A DNA stretch of 64,000 nucleotides, taken from NCBI RefSeq assembly GCF_016863135.1, contig NZ_BOOH01000019.1, positions 62,001 to 126,000 of the forward strand. The letters run 5' to 3'. A model generated the notes under the pieces. It was not told the origin of the DNA, did not search any database, and was given only the letters and a program-made list of their open reading frames with translations. Source of the DNA: Planobispora longispora. GTDB taxonomy: Bacteria > Actinomycetota > Actinomycetes > Streptosporangiales > Streptosporangiaceae. How positions within the stretch are numbered: position 1 is the stretch's first letter; the number at the start of each line of letters is the position of its first letter. The translations under genes and the position numbers were made by a program. Shown one piece after another: positions 17,462 through 26,133 of this stretch.

Positions 17462-18358
17462 CTAGAGGGCCGACTTGTCGAGGATGGCCGCCACTTCCGC
17501 CGCCCTGAACACGAACCCCGCATGCGTGGTGTCCAGGGTGTGGACGTCGTAGGGGTTTCCGGGAGTCAGCGCGTCCGCTTCGGCGATCAGCCTGTCCTGC
17601 ATGGCCGGCGGAATGGACCGGTCGCCGGTGAGACGGATGTAGGTGCGGGCGATCGTGCCCCAGGTGTCGGCGTGACCGCGGGCGTCGGCCGTCATCACCG
17701 CGATCGACTCGTCCGGCTGCAGGATGTTGAGGAAGGCCCTGAACTGCTCGTCGGTGACGTCGGCCATGGTCGCCGCCTTGAGACCGGCCAGCAGCTCCGG
17801 GTCGGCGGTGCGGTAGTTGGCCCGGCCGACGCCGAGCAGGGTCGGGTCTCCGACGTTGAACGCGGCCAGGGACGGCATCAGGCTGTCCGCGAACTCGGGC
17901 TCCTGCATGTACTCGATCGGGTTCGACCGTTGCACGCAGGCCCACGCGGAGATGTACACCAGCCGATCCACCAGATCGGGGATCGTGTTGCCGACCGCGG
18001 TGACGGTCGCGCCTCCGAGGCTGGCGCCCACCAGCACCACCGGCCCGTATCCGGCCACCCGGCGGACGACGTCGACGACCGTGTCGACGTTGTCCTGGAG
18101 GGTGGTCCCGGCCAGCGTCGACGGTTCGGCCGCCCACGCGTCGAGGTCCTGCGGAGCCTGGTAGGCGACGGGGTACTGCGCGTCGAGACCGTGTCCCGGC
18201 AGATCGACGGCGAAACTGCGGTGGCCGAGCAACGCCAGTTCACGCTGGACGGAGGACCACATGAACGAGCTGGATCCGGAGCCGTGGACCAGCACGAAGG
18301 TGGGAGCGGCGCCGGACGCGGACCGAGGGTGCGACAGGCCGGCGGGGATGGATGACAT
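17462..18358 (-). CDS. alpha/beta hydrolase
   Basis: 298 residues from an ATG. FVLVHGSGSSSFMW (oxyanion region), nucleophile elbow VGASLGGATV, and catalytic His in DTTHAGFVF. This resembles the small-molecule esterase/salicylate-esterase-like hydrolases. The open frame continues upstream to 18706 but that part is Pro/Arg-rich and lacks hydrolase features. Convergent with the sigma partner gene and divergent from padR. Function unknown. Confidence 0.85.
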   Translation of the reverse strand: MSSIPAGLSHPRSASGAAPTFVLVHGSGSSSFMWSSVQRELALLGHRSFAVDLPGHGLDAQYPVAYQAPQDLDAWAAEPSTLAGTTLQDNVDTVVDVVRRVAGYGPVVLVGASLGGATVTAVGNTIPDLVDRLVYISAWACVQRSNPIEYMQEPEFADSLMPSLAAFNVGDPTLLGVGRANYRTADPELLAGLKAATMADVTDEQFRAFLNILQPDESIAVMTADARGHADTWGTIARTYIRLTGDRSIPPAMQDRLIAEADALTPGNPYDVHTLDTTHAGFVFRAAEVAAILDKSAL

Positions 18359-18698
18359 GTGAATCAGTCCGATCGGATCGAAGCGGGGCGAACGCGGCGG
18401 GGGCGGGCACGGCGGGGCGCCGGATGCCCCGGGTGGGGCCGCTGCTGATGCTGAGACGGTGGGCGCGCCCACCGGTGGACTCGCCGGGACGCGATGACGA
18501 CACAGGAGACCGTGGACGCGGTGGCGGCTGATCGCCGGGCGACCGGCGGGACGGCGTCTCAGGCGGTCCGGAGACGGATGAACATGTAGACCATGATCGG
18601 GACCGTACCAGATGGAAGATCTTGTAAGCGACGGGAATAGCGTGCCGCTCCGCACGGGGGAGCCCTCGGCCTGCGGTGCCGCGGCCGCTCCGCGTTCA

Positions 18699-18717
18699 GT
18701 ATTCACTGAGTGAATAC
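18699..18717. promoter_or_regulatory. PadR operator, perfect palindrome
   Basis: GTATTCACT-G-AGTGAATAC is a perfect 19-base palindrome. It lies over the expected -35 region of padR, so the regulator probably represses its own operon here. Confidence 0.75.
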
Positions 18718-18725
18718 ATCGAGTG

Positions 18726-18731
18726 TATAGT
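18726..18731 (+). promoter_or_regulatory. -10 element for leaderless padR operon
   Basis: TATAGT, seven bases before the padR ATG, with TTCACT 18 bases upstream inside the palindrome. No ribosome-binding site is seen, consistent with a leaderless transcript. Confidence 0.6.
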
Positions 18732-18738
18732 CGCGATC

Positions 18739-19263
18739 ATGTCGATCCGACACGTCCTGCTCGGGTTGCTCGCGGAGCGGCCCAAGCACGGATACGAGCT
18801 CAAGAAAGAACACGACCACCACCTGCCCGGGGCCAGGCCGCTCGCCTACGGGCAGGTCTACGCGACACTCCAGCGGCTGGAGCGGGATGGATTCGCCGAG
18901 GTGGCCGAGATCGCGCAGGGAGGAGGCCCCGAGCGCACGGCCTACGCCATCACCGGCGAGGGCCGGGCCGAGCTGGAGCGATGGCTGGCGGAGGTGGAGG
19001 AGCCGGCGCCGTACGTGGCGAGCCCGCTGTTCTCCCGCGTGGTGGTGGCAACCGTGACCGGCGGGGCCGCCGACGGCTACCTTCTCCGGCAACGTGCCGC
19101 CCACCTGGCGCGGATGCGGGAGCTCACCGCCGAGAAGAGGTCGGGCTCGCCCGCGCGGGTGCTGGCCGCCGACTACGCGCTTCAGCACCTCGACGCCGAC
19201 CTGCGGTGGATCGAGACGGCGATGGAACGGCTGGCGGATCTGAGAGGGGAGATCGATGCTTGA
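18739..19263 (+). CDS. PadR-family transcriptional regulator
   Basis: 174 residues. Winged helix with IRHVLLGLLAERPKHGYEL, GQVYATLQRLERDG and RTAYAITGEGRAEL, followed by a helical C-terminal Vir-type dimerisation domain (about 85-174). It overlaps the ATPase gene by eight bases, so it is the first gene of a PadR-ABC exporter operon, probably self-repressed and induced by the exporter substrate. Confidence 0.94.
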   Translation: MSIRHVLLGLLAERPKHGYELKKEHDHHLPGARPLAYGQVYATLQRLERDGFAEVAEIAQGGGPERTAYAITGEGRAELERWLAEVEEPAPYVASPLFSRVVVATVTGGAADGYLLRQRAAHLARMRELTAEKRSGSPARVLAADYALQHLDADLRWIETAMERLADLRGEIDA

Positions 19264-19984
19264 GGCGCGTGCGCTCCGCAAGACCTTCGGCCGGACCACG
19301 GCGCTGGACGGGGTGTCGCTGGAGATCGGCGAGGGGGAGATCGTCGCGATCACCGGGCCGAGCGGCTCGGGCAAGTCCACCGCGCTCCACTGCCTGGCCG
19401 GCGTCATCCGCCCGGAGTCGGGGGAGGTCCGCCTGGACGGACGGCGGGTGGACACCCTCGGCGAGGACGCCCGGACCAGGCTGCGCAGGGAGAACTTCGG
19501 GATCGTCTTCCAGTTCGGCCAGCTGGTCCCGGAGCTGAGCGCGGTGGAGAACGTGGCTCTGCCGCTGCTGTTCAACCGGCACGGGCGGCAGGAGTCGTCG
19601 CGCGCCGCCCGGTCCTGGCTGGAGCGGCTGGATGTGGCCGGCTGCGCCGACCTGCGGCCCGGGGAGCTGTCCGGGGGCCAGCTCCAGCGTGTCGCGGTGG
19701 CCCGCGCACTGGCTGTCGGGCCCCGGGTGATCTTCGCCGACGAGCCCACCGGCGCGCTCGACTCGCTGGCCGGGGAACAGGTGATGGACGCGCTCGTCGG
19801 CACGGCGCGTGAGAGCCGTACCGCCCTCGTGGTCGTCACCCACGACAACCGGGTGGCCGCCTACGCCGATCGGGAGATCGTGCTGCGTGACGGCGCGGTG
19901 GCCGGGACGTCCACGGCGGGGGCCTCCACAGCGGGGGCGTCCGTGGCGGGACCGTCCGCGGCGGACGGGGAGGTGACGGCGTGA
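19256..19984 (+). CDS. MacB/LolD-type ABC ATPase
   Basis: 242 residues. Walker A GPSGSGKSTA, Q-loop GIVFQFGQLVPEL, signature LSGGQLQR, Walker B VIFADEPTGALDS, H-loop VVTHDNR. The GALDS form is typical of lipoprotein/antimicrobial exporters paired with FtsX-like permeases. The C-terminus has a Thr/Ala/Gly repeat tail (STAGASTAGASVAG). It overlaps the neighbouring genes at both ends. Confidence 0.95.
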   Translation: MLEARALRKTFGRTTALDGVSLEIGEGEIVAITGPSGSGKSTALHCLAGVIRPESGEVRLDGRRVDTLGEDARTRLRRENFGIVFQFGQLVPELSAVENVALPLLFNRHGRQESSRAARSWLERLDVAGCADLRPGELSGGQLQRVAVARALAVGPRVIFADEPTGALDSLAGEQVMDALVGTARESRTALVVVTHDNRVAAYADREIVLRDGAVAGTSTAGASTAGASVAGPSAADGEVTA

Positions 19985-21315
19985 TCACTGTCATGCGGAT
20001 GATGGTCAGGGGCCGGTCCCCCCGCGAGCGGGCGCGGGCCCGCCTGATGTCCGCCGGCGCGGCGCTCGCGACGTTCCTGCTCTGCACCGCGGCGAACCTG
20101 CTGTCCTTCCGGATCGACGCGCCGCACGACCGGCTGTGGGTGTTCACCGAACACGAGCCGCGCCTGCTCGCCGCACTGACCCTGACCCTGCTGGTCGTGC
20201 CCGCCACGGTCTTCACCTACCAGGCGAGCCGCCTGGCCACCGCGACCAGGGAGCGGCGGCTGGCCGCGCTCCGGCTCGCCGGGGCCACGCCGTACGAGAC
20301 GCGGCTGGTGGGGGCCTACGAGGTCGGACGGCAGGCACTGCTGGGCGGGCTGCTCGGCGGCGTGGCCCATCTCGCCGTCAACGTGGCGCTGTGGCGGTCG
20401 CTGGACGGAGTCGTGCCGCTGCTCTCACCGATGTGGACGCTCGTCGTGCTCGCCGCGGTGGTGCTCATCGGGGTGGGGTCCGGGCTGGCCGCCGGGCGGC
20501 ACGTGGTGGCCTCCCCGCTGGGGCTGGTCCGGCGGGCCCGGCCGCGGGGGCCCAGGGCGGTGGACCTCCTCCTCGTCGGGCTGGGCGTCGCGCTGTTCGC
20601 CGCCGGGTTCATCGGGAAGGGCCGGTTTCCCGTCGGCGGGCCGTACGGCGCGGCTCTGTCCGTCACCGTCGGAGCGGTACTCCTGCTGTTCGGGCTGGTG
20701 CTGGCCGCCACCTGGCTGATCGGGGCGGTCGCCCGGCGGGCGGGCCGGACGGCCGCCGCCCCCGAGACGCTGCTGGCCGCCCGGATCGTCCAGGCCGACC
20801 CCCGGGCGTGGGCCCGCGCGCTGACGGTGGTGGGGCTGACGGTGTTCTTCGGCTCGGCGGTGGGAGCCCAGCAGGGAGACATCCTCTTCAGCCCCTGGCT
20901 CACCACTTCCAAGGTCGTGGCCTACCTGCTCATCGATCTCGCCCTGCTGCTGGCCCTGGTCACCTCCGCCGCCGCGCTCGCGGTCCACCAGGCGGAGGCG
21001 CTGCTGGACCACCGGCGCTCGTTCGCCGTCCTGGCCGCCTCCGGCGTGCCCGCCTCCGCGCTGGGCCGGGTGCTCACCCGGCAGGCGCTCATCGCGGCCT
21101 CCCCGGTGTGCCTCGTGGCCGCCGTCGCCGGGGCGGGGATCATCATCCTCACGACGGCGGACGCCCCCGGCTGGTCGCCCGGGACCTTCACCTTCGCCGC
21201 CGTCCGGGCGGCGGTCACGGCGGGTATCGGAGTGCTGGCCGCGGTGCTGGTGGCACGGGTCTCCCGGCGGACCCTGCGCGGAGCGCTGCGTCCCGAGGAA
21301 CTCCGTGCCGGATGA
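19981..21315 (+). CDS. FtsX-like ABC transporter permease
   Basis: 444 residues with about eight hydrophobic segments in two FtsX-like halves; each half has the RLAGATPYETRLVG / LAASGVPASALGRVLT signature that follows the first helix of such permeases. It starts inside the ATPase stop (GTGA). With the ATPase it should export or sense a membrane-active compound; the substrate is unknown. Confidence 0.93.
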   Translation: MITVMRMMVRGRSPRERARARLMSAGAALATFLLCTAANLLSFRIDAPHDRLWVFTEHEPRLLAALTLTLLVVPATVFTYQASRLATATRERRLAALRLAGATPYETRLVGAYEVGRQALLGGLLGGVAHLAVNVALWRSLDGVVPLLSPMWTLVVLAAVVLIGVGSGLAAGRHVVASPLGLVRRARPRGPRAVDLLLVGLGVALFAAGFIGKGRFPVGGPYGAALSVTVGAVLLLFGLVLAATWLIGAVARRAGRTAAAPETLLAARIVQADPRAWARALTVVGLTVFFGSAVGAQQGDILFSPWLTTSKVVAYLLIDLALLLALVTSAAALAVHQAEALLDHRRSFAVLAASGVPASALGRVLTRQALIAASPVCLVAAVAGAGIIILTTADAPGWSPGTFTFAAVRAAVTAGIGVLAAVLVARVSRRTLRGALRPEELRAG

Positions 21316-21347
21316 CGGCCCCGGAGTGAGCCGGCGGCCCGGCGATT

Positions 21348-21923
21348 TCAGGCCGGGACGGCCAGGACCCTGGTGACCGCCTCGCGGACCGCGAGGCGGA
21401 CGGCGGCGGGGTCGTCGAGGTCGAAGCCGACCACGAGCCCGTCCCTGAGCAGGATGAGGATGTCGGCGGTGCGATCGGGGTCGGGGTGGCCGCAGTCGGC
21501 CAGCAGGCCGCGGAACAGGTCGCGGATCCAGGTCCGGTGCTCGTCGATGACCTGCCGTACGGGATGGGACGGGTCGGGGTATTCGGCCGCGGCGTTGAGG
21601 AAGGCGCAGCCGCGATAGCCGGGGGCCGCGCCGACCTGGCACATGAACTCGAAGGCCGCCGCCACCGTTTCGCGCGGCTCCCGCGCGGGGAGCCCGGCGA
21701 CGACGGCGCGCTGCATCCGGCTCTGCTCGGCCAGGTAGGCGCGGACGAGGTCGTCCTTGGACGGGAAGTGGTGGTAGAAGGTCGCCTTGGCCACCGCGGC
21801 CTCGGCGATGATCCGGTCGATGCCCACCGAGTGCACGCCCTCGGCGTAGAACAGGCGCGCCGCGGTGTCGAGGACACGGGTGCGCGCCGGGCTCCTTCGG
21901 GTCTCCACCTTCTCCGCGTTCAC
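21348..21923 (-). CDS. TetR-family regulator
   Basis: 191 residues. N-terminal TetR helix-turn-helix with TRVLDTAARLFYAEGVHSVGIDRIIAEAAVAK split as a 45-residue domain and the FYHHFPSKDDLVRAYL signature. The C-terminal ligand domain resembles the LmrA/YxaF group. GTG start; a TAGTGT lies six bases upstream. It is divergent from ohr and both share paired operators, so it likely represses both. Confidence 0.94.
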   Translation of the reverse strand: MNAEKVETRRSPARTRVLDTAARLFYAEGVHSVGIDRIIAEAAVAKATFYHHFPSKDDLVRAYLAEQSRMQRAVVAGLPAREPRETVAAAFEFMCQVGAAPGYRGCAFLNAAAEYPDPSHPVRQVIDEHRTWIRDLFRGLLADCGHPDPDRTADILILLRDGLVVGFDLDDPAAVRLAVREAVTRVLAVPA

Positions 21924-21929
21924 TCCTTG

Positions 21930-21935
21930 ACACTA
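21930..21935 (-). promoter_or_regulatory. putative -10 element for leaderless tetR
   Basis: TAGTGT on the minus strand, six bases before the GTG start. The adjacent operator (21937-21953) would block it. Confidence 0.45.
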
Positions 21936-21936
21936 C

Positions 21937-21953
21937 CAGACAGGTCTGTCTAG
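21937..21953. promoter_or_regulatory. TetR operator 1
   Basis: CAGACAGGTCTGTCTAG; its core AGACAG-GT-CTGTCT is palindromic. It is the exact reverse complement of operator 2. Confidence 0.8.
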
Positions 21954-21968
21954 CATCGTGCCATCCAA

Positions 21969-21985
21969 CTAGACAGACCTGTCTG
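21969..21985. promoter_or_regulatory. TetR operator 2
   Basis: CTAGACAGACCTGTCTG, extended by a second half-site so that GACAGAC-CT-GTCTGTC (21972-21987) is palindromic. It lies immediately upstream of TATAAC (21988-21993), the likely ohr -10. Confidence 0.8.
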
Positions 21986-22006
21986 TCTATAACGAAGGGC
22001 AGGGAA

Positions 22007-22417
22007 ATGAGCCTCTACACCGCGATCGCCACCGCCGCCGGACGTGACGGCCGCGCGGTCAGCTCCGACGGCAAGCTGGACGTCACGCTGGCCCTGCAGA
22101 AGGAATTCGGCGGCGACGGCGACGGCACCAACCCCGAACAGCTCTTCGCCGCCGGCTACGCCGCCTGTTTCGCCAGCGCCCTGCAGCTGGTCGCGGGCAA
22201 GAAGAAGGTCGACGCCTCCGAGGCGTCGGTCACCGCCGAGGTCGGCCTCCACCCCAACGGCGCGGGCGGCTTCCAGCTCGACGTCACCCTGCGGGTGGAG
22301 CTGCCCGACGCGCTCTCCGCGGAGACCAAGCACGAGCTCGTCGAGGCCACCCACCTGGTGTGCCCCTACTCCAACGCCACCCGCGGCAACATCCCCGTCT
22401 CCCTCGTGATCGAGTAG
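22007..22417 (+). CDS. ohr: organic hydroperoxide resistance protein (Ohr)
   Basis: 136 residues. The peroxidatic Cys is in GYAACFASAL and the resolving Cys in HLVCPYSNATRGNI, the exact Ohr arrangement. Ohr reduces organic hydroperoxides with lipoyl partners. It is usually controlled by MarR-type OhrR; here the divergent gene is a TetR protein with operators in the shared region. Confidence 0.95.
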   Translation: MSLYTAIATAAGRDGRAVSSDGKLDVTLALQKEFGGDGDGTNPEQLFAAGYAACFASALQLVAGKKKVDASEASVTAEVGLHPNGAGGFQLDVTLRVELPDALSAETKHELVEATHLVCPYSNATRGNIPVSLVIE

Positions 22418-22430
22418 CGATCTCCGGCCG

Positions 22431-23846
22431 TCAGAAGCCGCCGCGGTGCCAGGGGCCCCAGACGGCGAAGCTGACGCCCTGGGAGGACTGGACGTTGACG
22501 TAGAGCGTGTGGCCGCCGGGTCCGAAGGTGGATCCGGCGAACTCGGCCCCGGTGTCGCCCGCGACGGGCTCCAGCCGGGAGAAGTCGAAGATCTCGCCGC
22601 GGCGGGTGAGTCCGCGCAGGTAGTTGTCGCCGCCGCCGTCCTCGCACAGCACCAGCGTGCCGCGGGGGCTGGTGGTGATGTTGTCGGGCAGGTCGAGGGT
22701 GACCGCGCCGGGCGACTCGTAGACCAGCCTCAGCCTGCCGCTCCACGTCTCGTACGCCCACACCTGGCCGCGTCCCTTGCCGAACCCGCTGGGCGGGGTG
22801 TCTCCGGGAGCGGTCGCGCCGCCCTGGGTGGAGACGAAGTAGATCGTGCCGTGGTGGTTGATCGCCCCTTCGAGGCGGGAGAAGAGCGCCGCGCCCTTGG
22901 CCCGGCCCTGGAGGCCGACGGCCTGGATCGCGGTGTCGTTGCTGGGCCTGCCGGTGAAGGTGGGATCGGGGTCATCGATGTCCACCCAGGTGGTGGCGTA
23001 GGAGGCCCCGGCGGGCTGGCCGAGCGAGAGGTCCTTGCCCGGCTCTCCCCGTACGGCCAGCATCTGGAGCCTGCCGCCGTCCAGGATCCTCCTCGCGTGC
23101 AGCGGGTTCTTCGGCGGCAGGTAGCGGTAGAAGCCCGAGGGGAAGGCGAAGTTGTCCTCGGTCAGATAGATCGCCCCGGTCCGCGATTCGAACGCGGCCG
23201 ACTCGTGGGCGAAACGCCCGGCGCTCCTGATCGGCCCGCCCGGCGAGCCGTCGACCGGCACCTCGAAGATGTAGCCGTGCTTCTGCTGGAGCTTGGTGTT
23301 GTCCTGGCCGGTGAAGTCGTTGCCGACGTCGGGCCCGTTGACGGTCTCCTCGCACGTCACCCAGGCGCCCCAGGGCATCGGCCCGCCGGAGCAGTTCATC
23401 TGGGTCCCGGTCAGGCTGGGCCCGGATCTGACCACCCGGCCGTAGCGGGTCACCTGGAGCGTCGCCGTGCCGCCGCCCGCGGCCGGGTCGTAGGCCCTGG
23501 CCGGGTCGCCGAACGCGCCGACGGGTCCGTTGACCTCGTGGTTGCGGATCAGGATCGCGTTCCCGCGCGGCCCCCGGAAGGCGGCCATGCCGTCGTGCCT
23601 GCCGGGAGTGGCCGAGCCGTCGGTGAACGCCTCGCCGGCCGGGTTGAACGAGCGGTACTTGAACCCCTCGGGCAGGTGCAGCCGGACCTTCCCGTCGCGC
23701 TCGTCGGGGACGGGGACCAGCGGCCCGTAGCCGCCTCCGGGACGCAGCTCCCCGGTCTGTCCGGCCCGGGCGACTCCGGCGAAGGGCCCGGCGACGCCCA
23801 CCGCCGCCAGCGTGGTGGTCCCGGCGAGGAAACGACGGCGGTCCAT
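22431..23846 (-). CDS. PhoX/DUF839-like Tat-exported protein
   Basis: 471 residues from an ATG with AGGGAG six bases upstream. The N-terminus MDRRRFLAGTTTLAAVGVAG is a twin-arginine signal. The rest is a beta-propeller of the DUF839/PhoX type, with AILIRNHEVNGP, WGAWVTCEETVNG and LVLCEDGGGDNYLRG, which are metal-site segments in PhoX phosphatases. Phosphatase activity is possible but not shown. Convergent with ohr. Confidence 0.85.
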   Translation of the reverse strand: MDRRRFLAGTTTLAAVGVAGPFAGVARAGQTGELRPGGGYGPLVPVPDERDGKVRLHLPEGFKYRSFNPAGEAFTDGSATPGRHDGMAAFRGPRGNAILIRNHEVNGPVGAFGDPARAYDPAAGGGTATLQVTRYGRVVRSGPSLTGTQMNCSGGPMPWGAWVTCEETVNGPDVGNDFTGQDNTKLQQKHGYIFEVPVDGSPGGPIRSAGRFAHESAAFESRTGAIYLTEDNFAFPSGFYRYLPPKNPLHARRILDGGRLQMLAVRGEPGKDLSLGQPAGASYATTWVDIDDPDPTFTGRPSNDTAIQAVGLQGRAKGAALFSRLEGAINHHGTIYFVSTQGGATAPGDTPPSGFGKGRGQVWAYETWSGRLRLVYESPGAVTLDLPDNITTSPRGTLVLCEDGGGDNYLRGLTRRGEIFDFSRLEPVAGDTGAEFAGSTFGPGGHTLYVNVQSSQGVSFAVWGPWHRGGF

Positions 23847-24069
23847 GCGCGACTCCCTTGGATCCGATTGATTCACGCTACGTTAATTCGTCATCACCTA
23901 TCCGCTATATGGCATATATCGCCAATTAATGCCCCTGGGGTCACGTCACTCTCCGGGCGCTCCACGGCCCGGGACCCCCGTTCCGGACGGACTCGCAGGT
24001 GAGGCCGGGCGGGACGGCGACGCGGAGGGTCCCGGGGAACCCAGAGCCGATGCACCGGTGACCGGTCAG

Positions 24070-24075
24070 TAGGCT
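24070..24075 (+). promoter_or_regulatory. putative -10 element for leaderless coaA
   Basis: TAGGCT eight bases before the coaA ATG at 24084; no ribosome-binding site between. Confidence 0.4.
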
Positions 24076-24083
24076 TGCGGGCT

Positions 24084-25016
24084 ATGGCCAACGGGTGGGA
24101 CACGACGCCGTACGTCGAGCTGAGCAGGGCTCAGTGGAGCGAACTGCGCAAGAACACGCCGCTCACGCTCACCGAGGAGGAGCTGGAGGAGCTGCGCGGC
24201 GTCGACGACCCGATCGACCTGACCGAGGTCACCGACGTCTACCTGCCGCTGACCCGCCTGCTCAACCTGCACTTCACCGGGTCCCGGCAGCGCAACGCCG
24301 CCCTCAACACCTTCCTGGGCACCGGCCGGGAGCCCGCGCCGTACATCCTGGGCATCGCCGGGAGCGTCGCGGTCGGCAAGTCCACCACCGCCCGGCTCCT
24401 GCACACGCTGCTGGCCCGCTGGCCCGAGCACCCCCGGGTGGAGCTGATCACCACCGACAGCTTCCTCTACCCGAACAAGGTCCTCTCCGAGCGGGACATC
24501 ATGCACCGCAAGGGCTTCCCGGAGAGCTACGACCGGCGGGCCCTGGTCAGGTTCGTGGCCGACGTCAAGGCGGGGGTCCCGGAGGTCGGCGCCCCGGTCT
24601 ACAGCCACCTGGAGTACGACATCGTGCCCGGCGCCGCGCAGACGGTGCGCCACCCCGACATCCTCATCGTCGAGGGCCTCAACGTCCTGCAGCCCGCCCC
24701 GCCGGCCGCGCTGGCGGTCAACGACTACTTCGACTTCTCGATCTACGTGGACGCCAGGACCGAGCACGTCCGCGAGTGGTACGTGGACCGCTTCCACAAG
24801 CTCCGCCGTACCGCCTTCGAGGATCCCAAGTCCTACTTCCGGCGCCTGACCGAGCTGTCGGAGGAGGAGGCCACCGCCTTCGCCAAGGACGTCTGGCGCG
24901 ACATCAACGAGCGCAACCTGGTGGACAACATCGCCCCCACCCGGGGCCGCGCGGATCTCGTGCTGCACAAGGGGTCCGACCACTCCATCCGGAAGGTACG
25001 GCTGCGCCGAGGCTGA
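24084..25016 (+). CDS. coaA: type I pantothenate kinase
   Basis: 310 residues. P-loop [10 protein letters not shown], then [27 protein letters not shown] and [12 protein letters not shown], all CoaA signatures. It performs the first step of coenzyme A synthesis. ATG at 24084 (reading MANGWD) is chosen over an in-frame codon at 24075. The 211-base region after it contains a short GGGATC repeat and nothing else recognised. Confidence 0.96.
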   Translation: MANGWDTTPYVELSRAQWSELRKNTPLTLTEEELEELRGVDDPIDLTEVTDVYLPLTRLLNLHFTGSRQRNAALNTFLGTGREPAPYILGIAGSVAVGKSTTARLLHTLLARWPEHPRVELITTDSFLYPNKVLSERDIMHRKGFPESYDRRALVRFVADVKAGVPEVGAPVYSHLEYDIVPGAAQTVRHPDILIVEGLNVLQPAPPAALAVNDYFDFSIYVDARTEHVREWYVDRFHKLRRTAFEDPKSYFRRLTELSEEEATAFAKDVWRDINERNLVDNIAPTRGRADLVLHKGSDHSIRKVRLRRG

Positions 25017-25043
25017 CGGCCGGGACCGGGTGCGCCGGGACCG

Positions 25044-25070
25044 GAGTCGGGATCGGGATCGGGATCGGGT
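25044..25070. repeat. GGGATC tandem repeat
   Basis: About three direct copies of CGGGAT in the gene-free stretch after coaA. Confidence 0.6.
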
Positions 25071-25215
25071 GCGTCGAGGGCGGGGCCGGGCGCGCCGCGG
25101 GCGGGCGGCCCGGGGCCGGTCGGGGATGACCCCGGGGCGGGTCGGGGATTCCCCTCCCCCGCGGATGAGGGACGGGTCATTCCAATGGCCGAGGCGCTCG
25201 CCGGGCCCAGACGGA

Positions 25216-25221
25216 TAACCT
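25216..25221 (+). promoter_or_regulatory. putative -10 element for leaderless ABC operon
   Basis: TAACCT six bases before the ATPase ATG at 25228; no ribosome-binding site between. Confidence 0.4.
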
Positions 25222-25227
25222 CCGCTC

Positions 25228-26133
25228 ATGACTATCCTCGCCACCGACGAGCTCAGCAGGAGCTTCCCCCGGGTGACGGCGCTCGATCGGCTGACCATCT
25301 CCGTCGGCCCGGGCGTGACCGGGCTGGTCGGTGCCAACGGCGCGGGCAAGTCCACGCTGATCAAGATCCTGCTGGGCCTGCTGGAGCCGTCCGGCGGGAA
25401 CGCGCAGGTGCTCGGCATGGACGTGCGGACCCGCGGCGCCGAGATCCGCCGGGTCGTGGGTTACATGCCCGAGCACGACTGCCTCCCGCCCGACCTGTCC
25501 GCCACCGAGTTCACCGTGCACATGGCCCGCATGTCGGGCCTGCCGCGCACCGCCGCCCGTGAGCGCGCCGCCGACGTGCTGCGGCACGTGGGGCTCTACG
25601 AGGAGCGCTACCGCGTCATGGGCGGTTACTCCACCGGCATGAAGCAGCGGGTCAAGCTGGCCCAGGCGCTCGTGCACGACCCGCAGGCGGTCTTCCTCGA
25701 CGAGCCCACCAACGGCCTCGACCCGCAGGGCCGCGACGAGATGCTCGCCCTGATCCGCCGGATCGGCGCGGAGTTCGGCATCAGCGTGCTCGTCACCTCG
25801 CACCTCCTCGGCGAGCTGGAGCGGATCTGCGACCACGTCGTCGTGATCGACGGGGGCAGGCTGCTGCGCTCCTCGGCCATCGCCGAGTTCACCCAGGCCA
25901 CCGAGACCGTCACCGTCGAGGTCGAGGAGGGGCAGGAGGCGCTGGCCTCCCGCCTGGCCGAGCGGGGCGAGTCCGTCACGGCCGACGGCCGGACGCTCCT
26001 GGTCCGGGTGCGCGCCCCGGAGACCTACGACGCGCTCCGCGACGCCGTCGCCGACCTCGACCTCTGCCTGATCCGCCTCGAACAGGGCCGCCGGCGCATC
26101 GAGGACGTCTTCAAGGAGCCCGCCGATGTCTGA
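25228..26133 (+). CDS. ABC transporter ATP-binding protein (cassette 1)
   Basis: 301 residues. Walker A GANGAGKSTL, Q-loop GYMPEHDCLPP, a diverged signature YSTGMKQRVK, Walker B AVFLDEPTNGLDP, H-loop VTSHLL, and a C-terminal regulatory region ending IEDVFKE. First of a four-gene ATPase-permease-ATPase-permease operon. It overlaps the permease start by eight bases. Confidence 0.93.
   Translation: MTILATDELSRSFPRVTALDRLTISVGPGVTGLVGANGAGKSTLIKILLGLLEPSGGNAQVLGMDVRTRGAEIRRVVGYMPEHDCLPPDLSATEFTVHMARMSGLPRTAARERAADVLRHVGLYEERYRVMGGYSTGMKQRVKLAQALVHDPQAVFLDEPTNGLDPQGRDEMLALIRRIGAEFGISVLVTSHLLGELERICDHVVVIDGGRLLRSSAIAEFTQATETVTVEVEEGQEALASRLAERGESVTADGRTLLVRVRAPETYDALRDAVADLDLCLIRLEQGRRRIEDVFKEPADV

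Larger units (their letters stand above)
18359..18738. other. 380-base intergenic region, hydrolase/padR
   Basis: Mostly featureless GC-rich sequence. On the minus strand a TACGGT (18607-18602) stands seven bases before an 11-codon frame (18594-18559, MVYMFIRLRTA), possibly a leaderless leader peptide. The padR promoter and operator lie at its right end. Confidence 0.4.

Noticed and set aside
18359-18706. N-terminal extension of the hydrolase
   Set aside because: Frame is open but Pro/Arg-rich with no hydrolase features; the ATG at 18358 gives a normal-length protein.
25044-25070. Telomere-like or origin repeats
   Set aside because: Only three short copies in a GC-rich spacer; no DnaA boxes or parS-like sequence seen.
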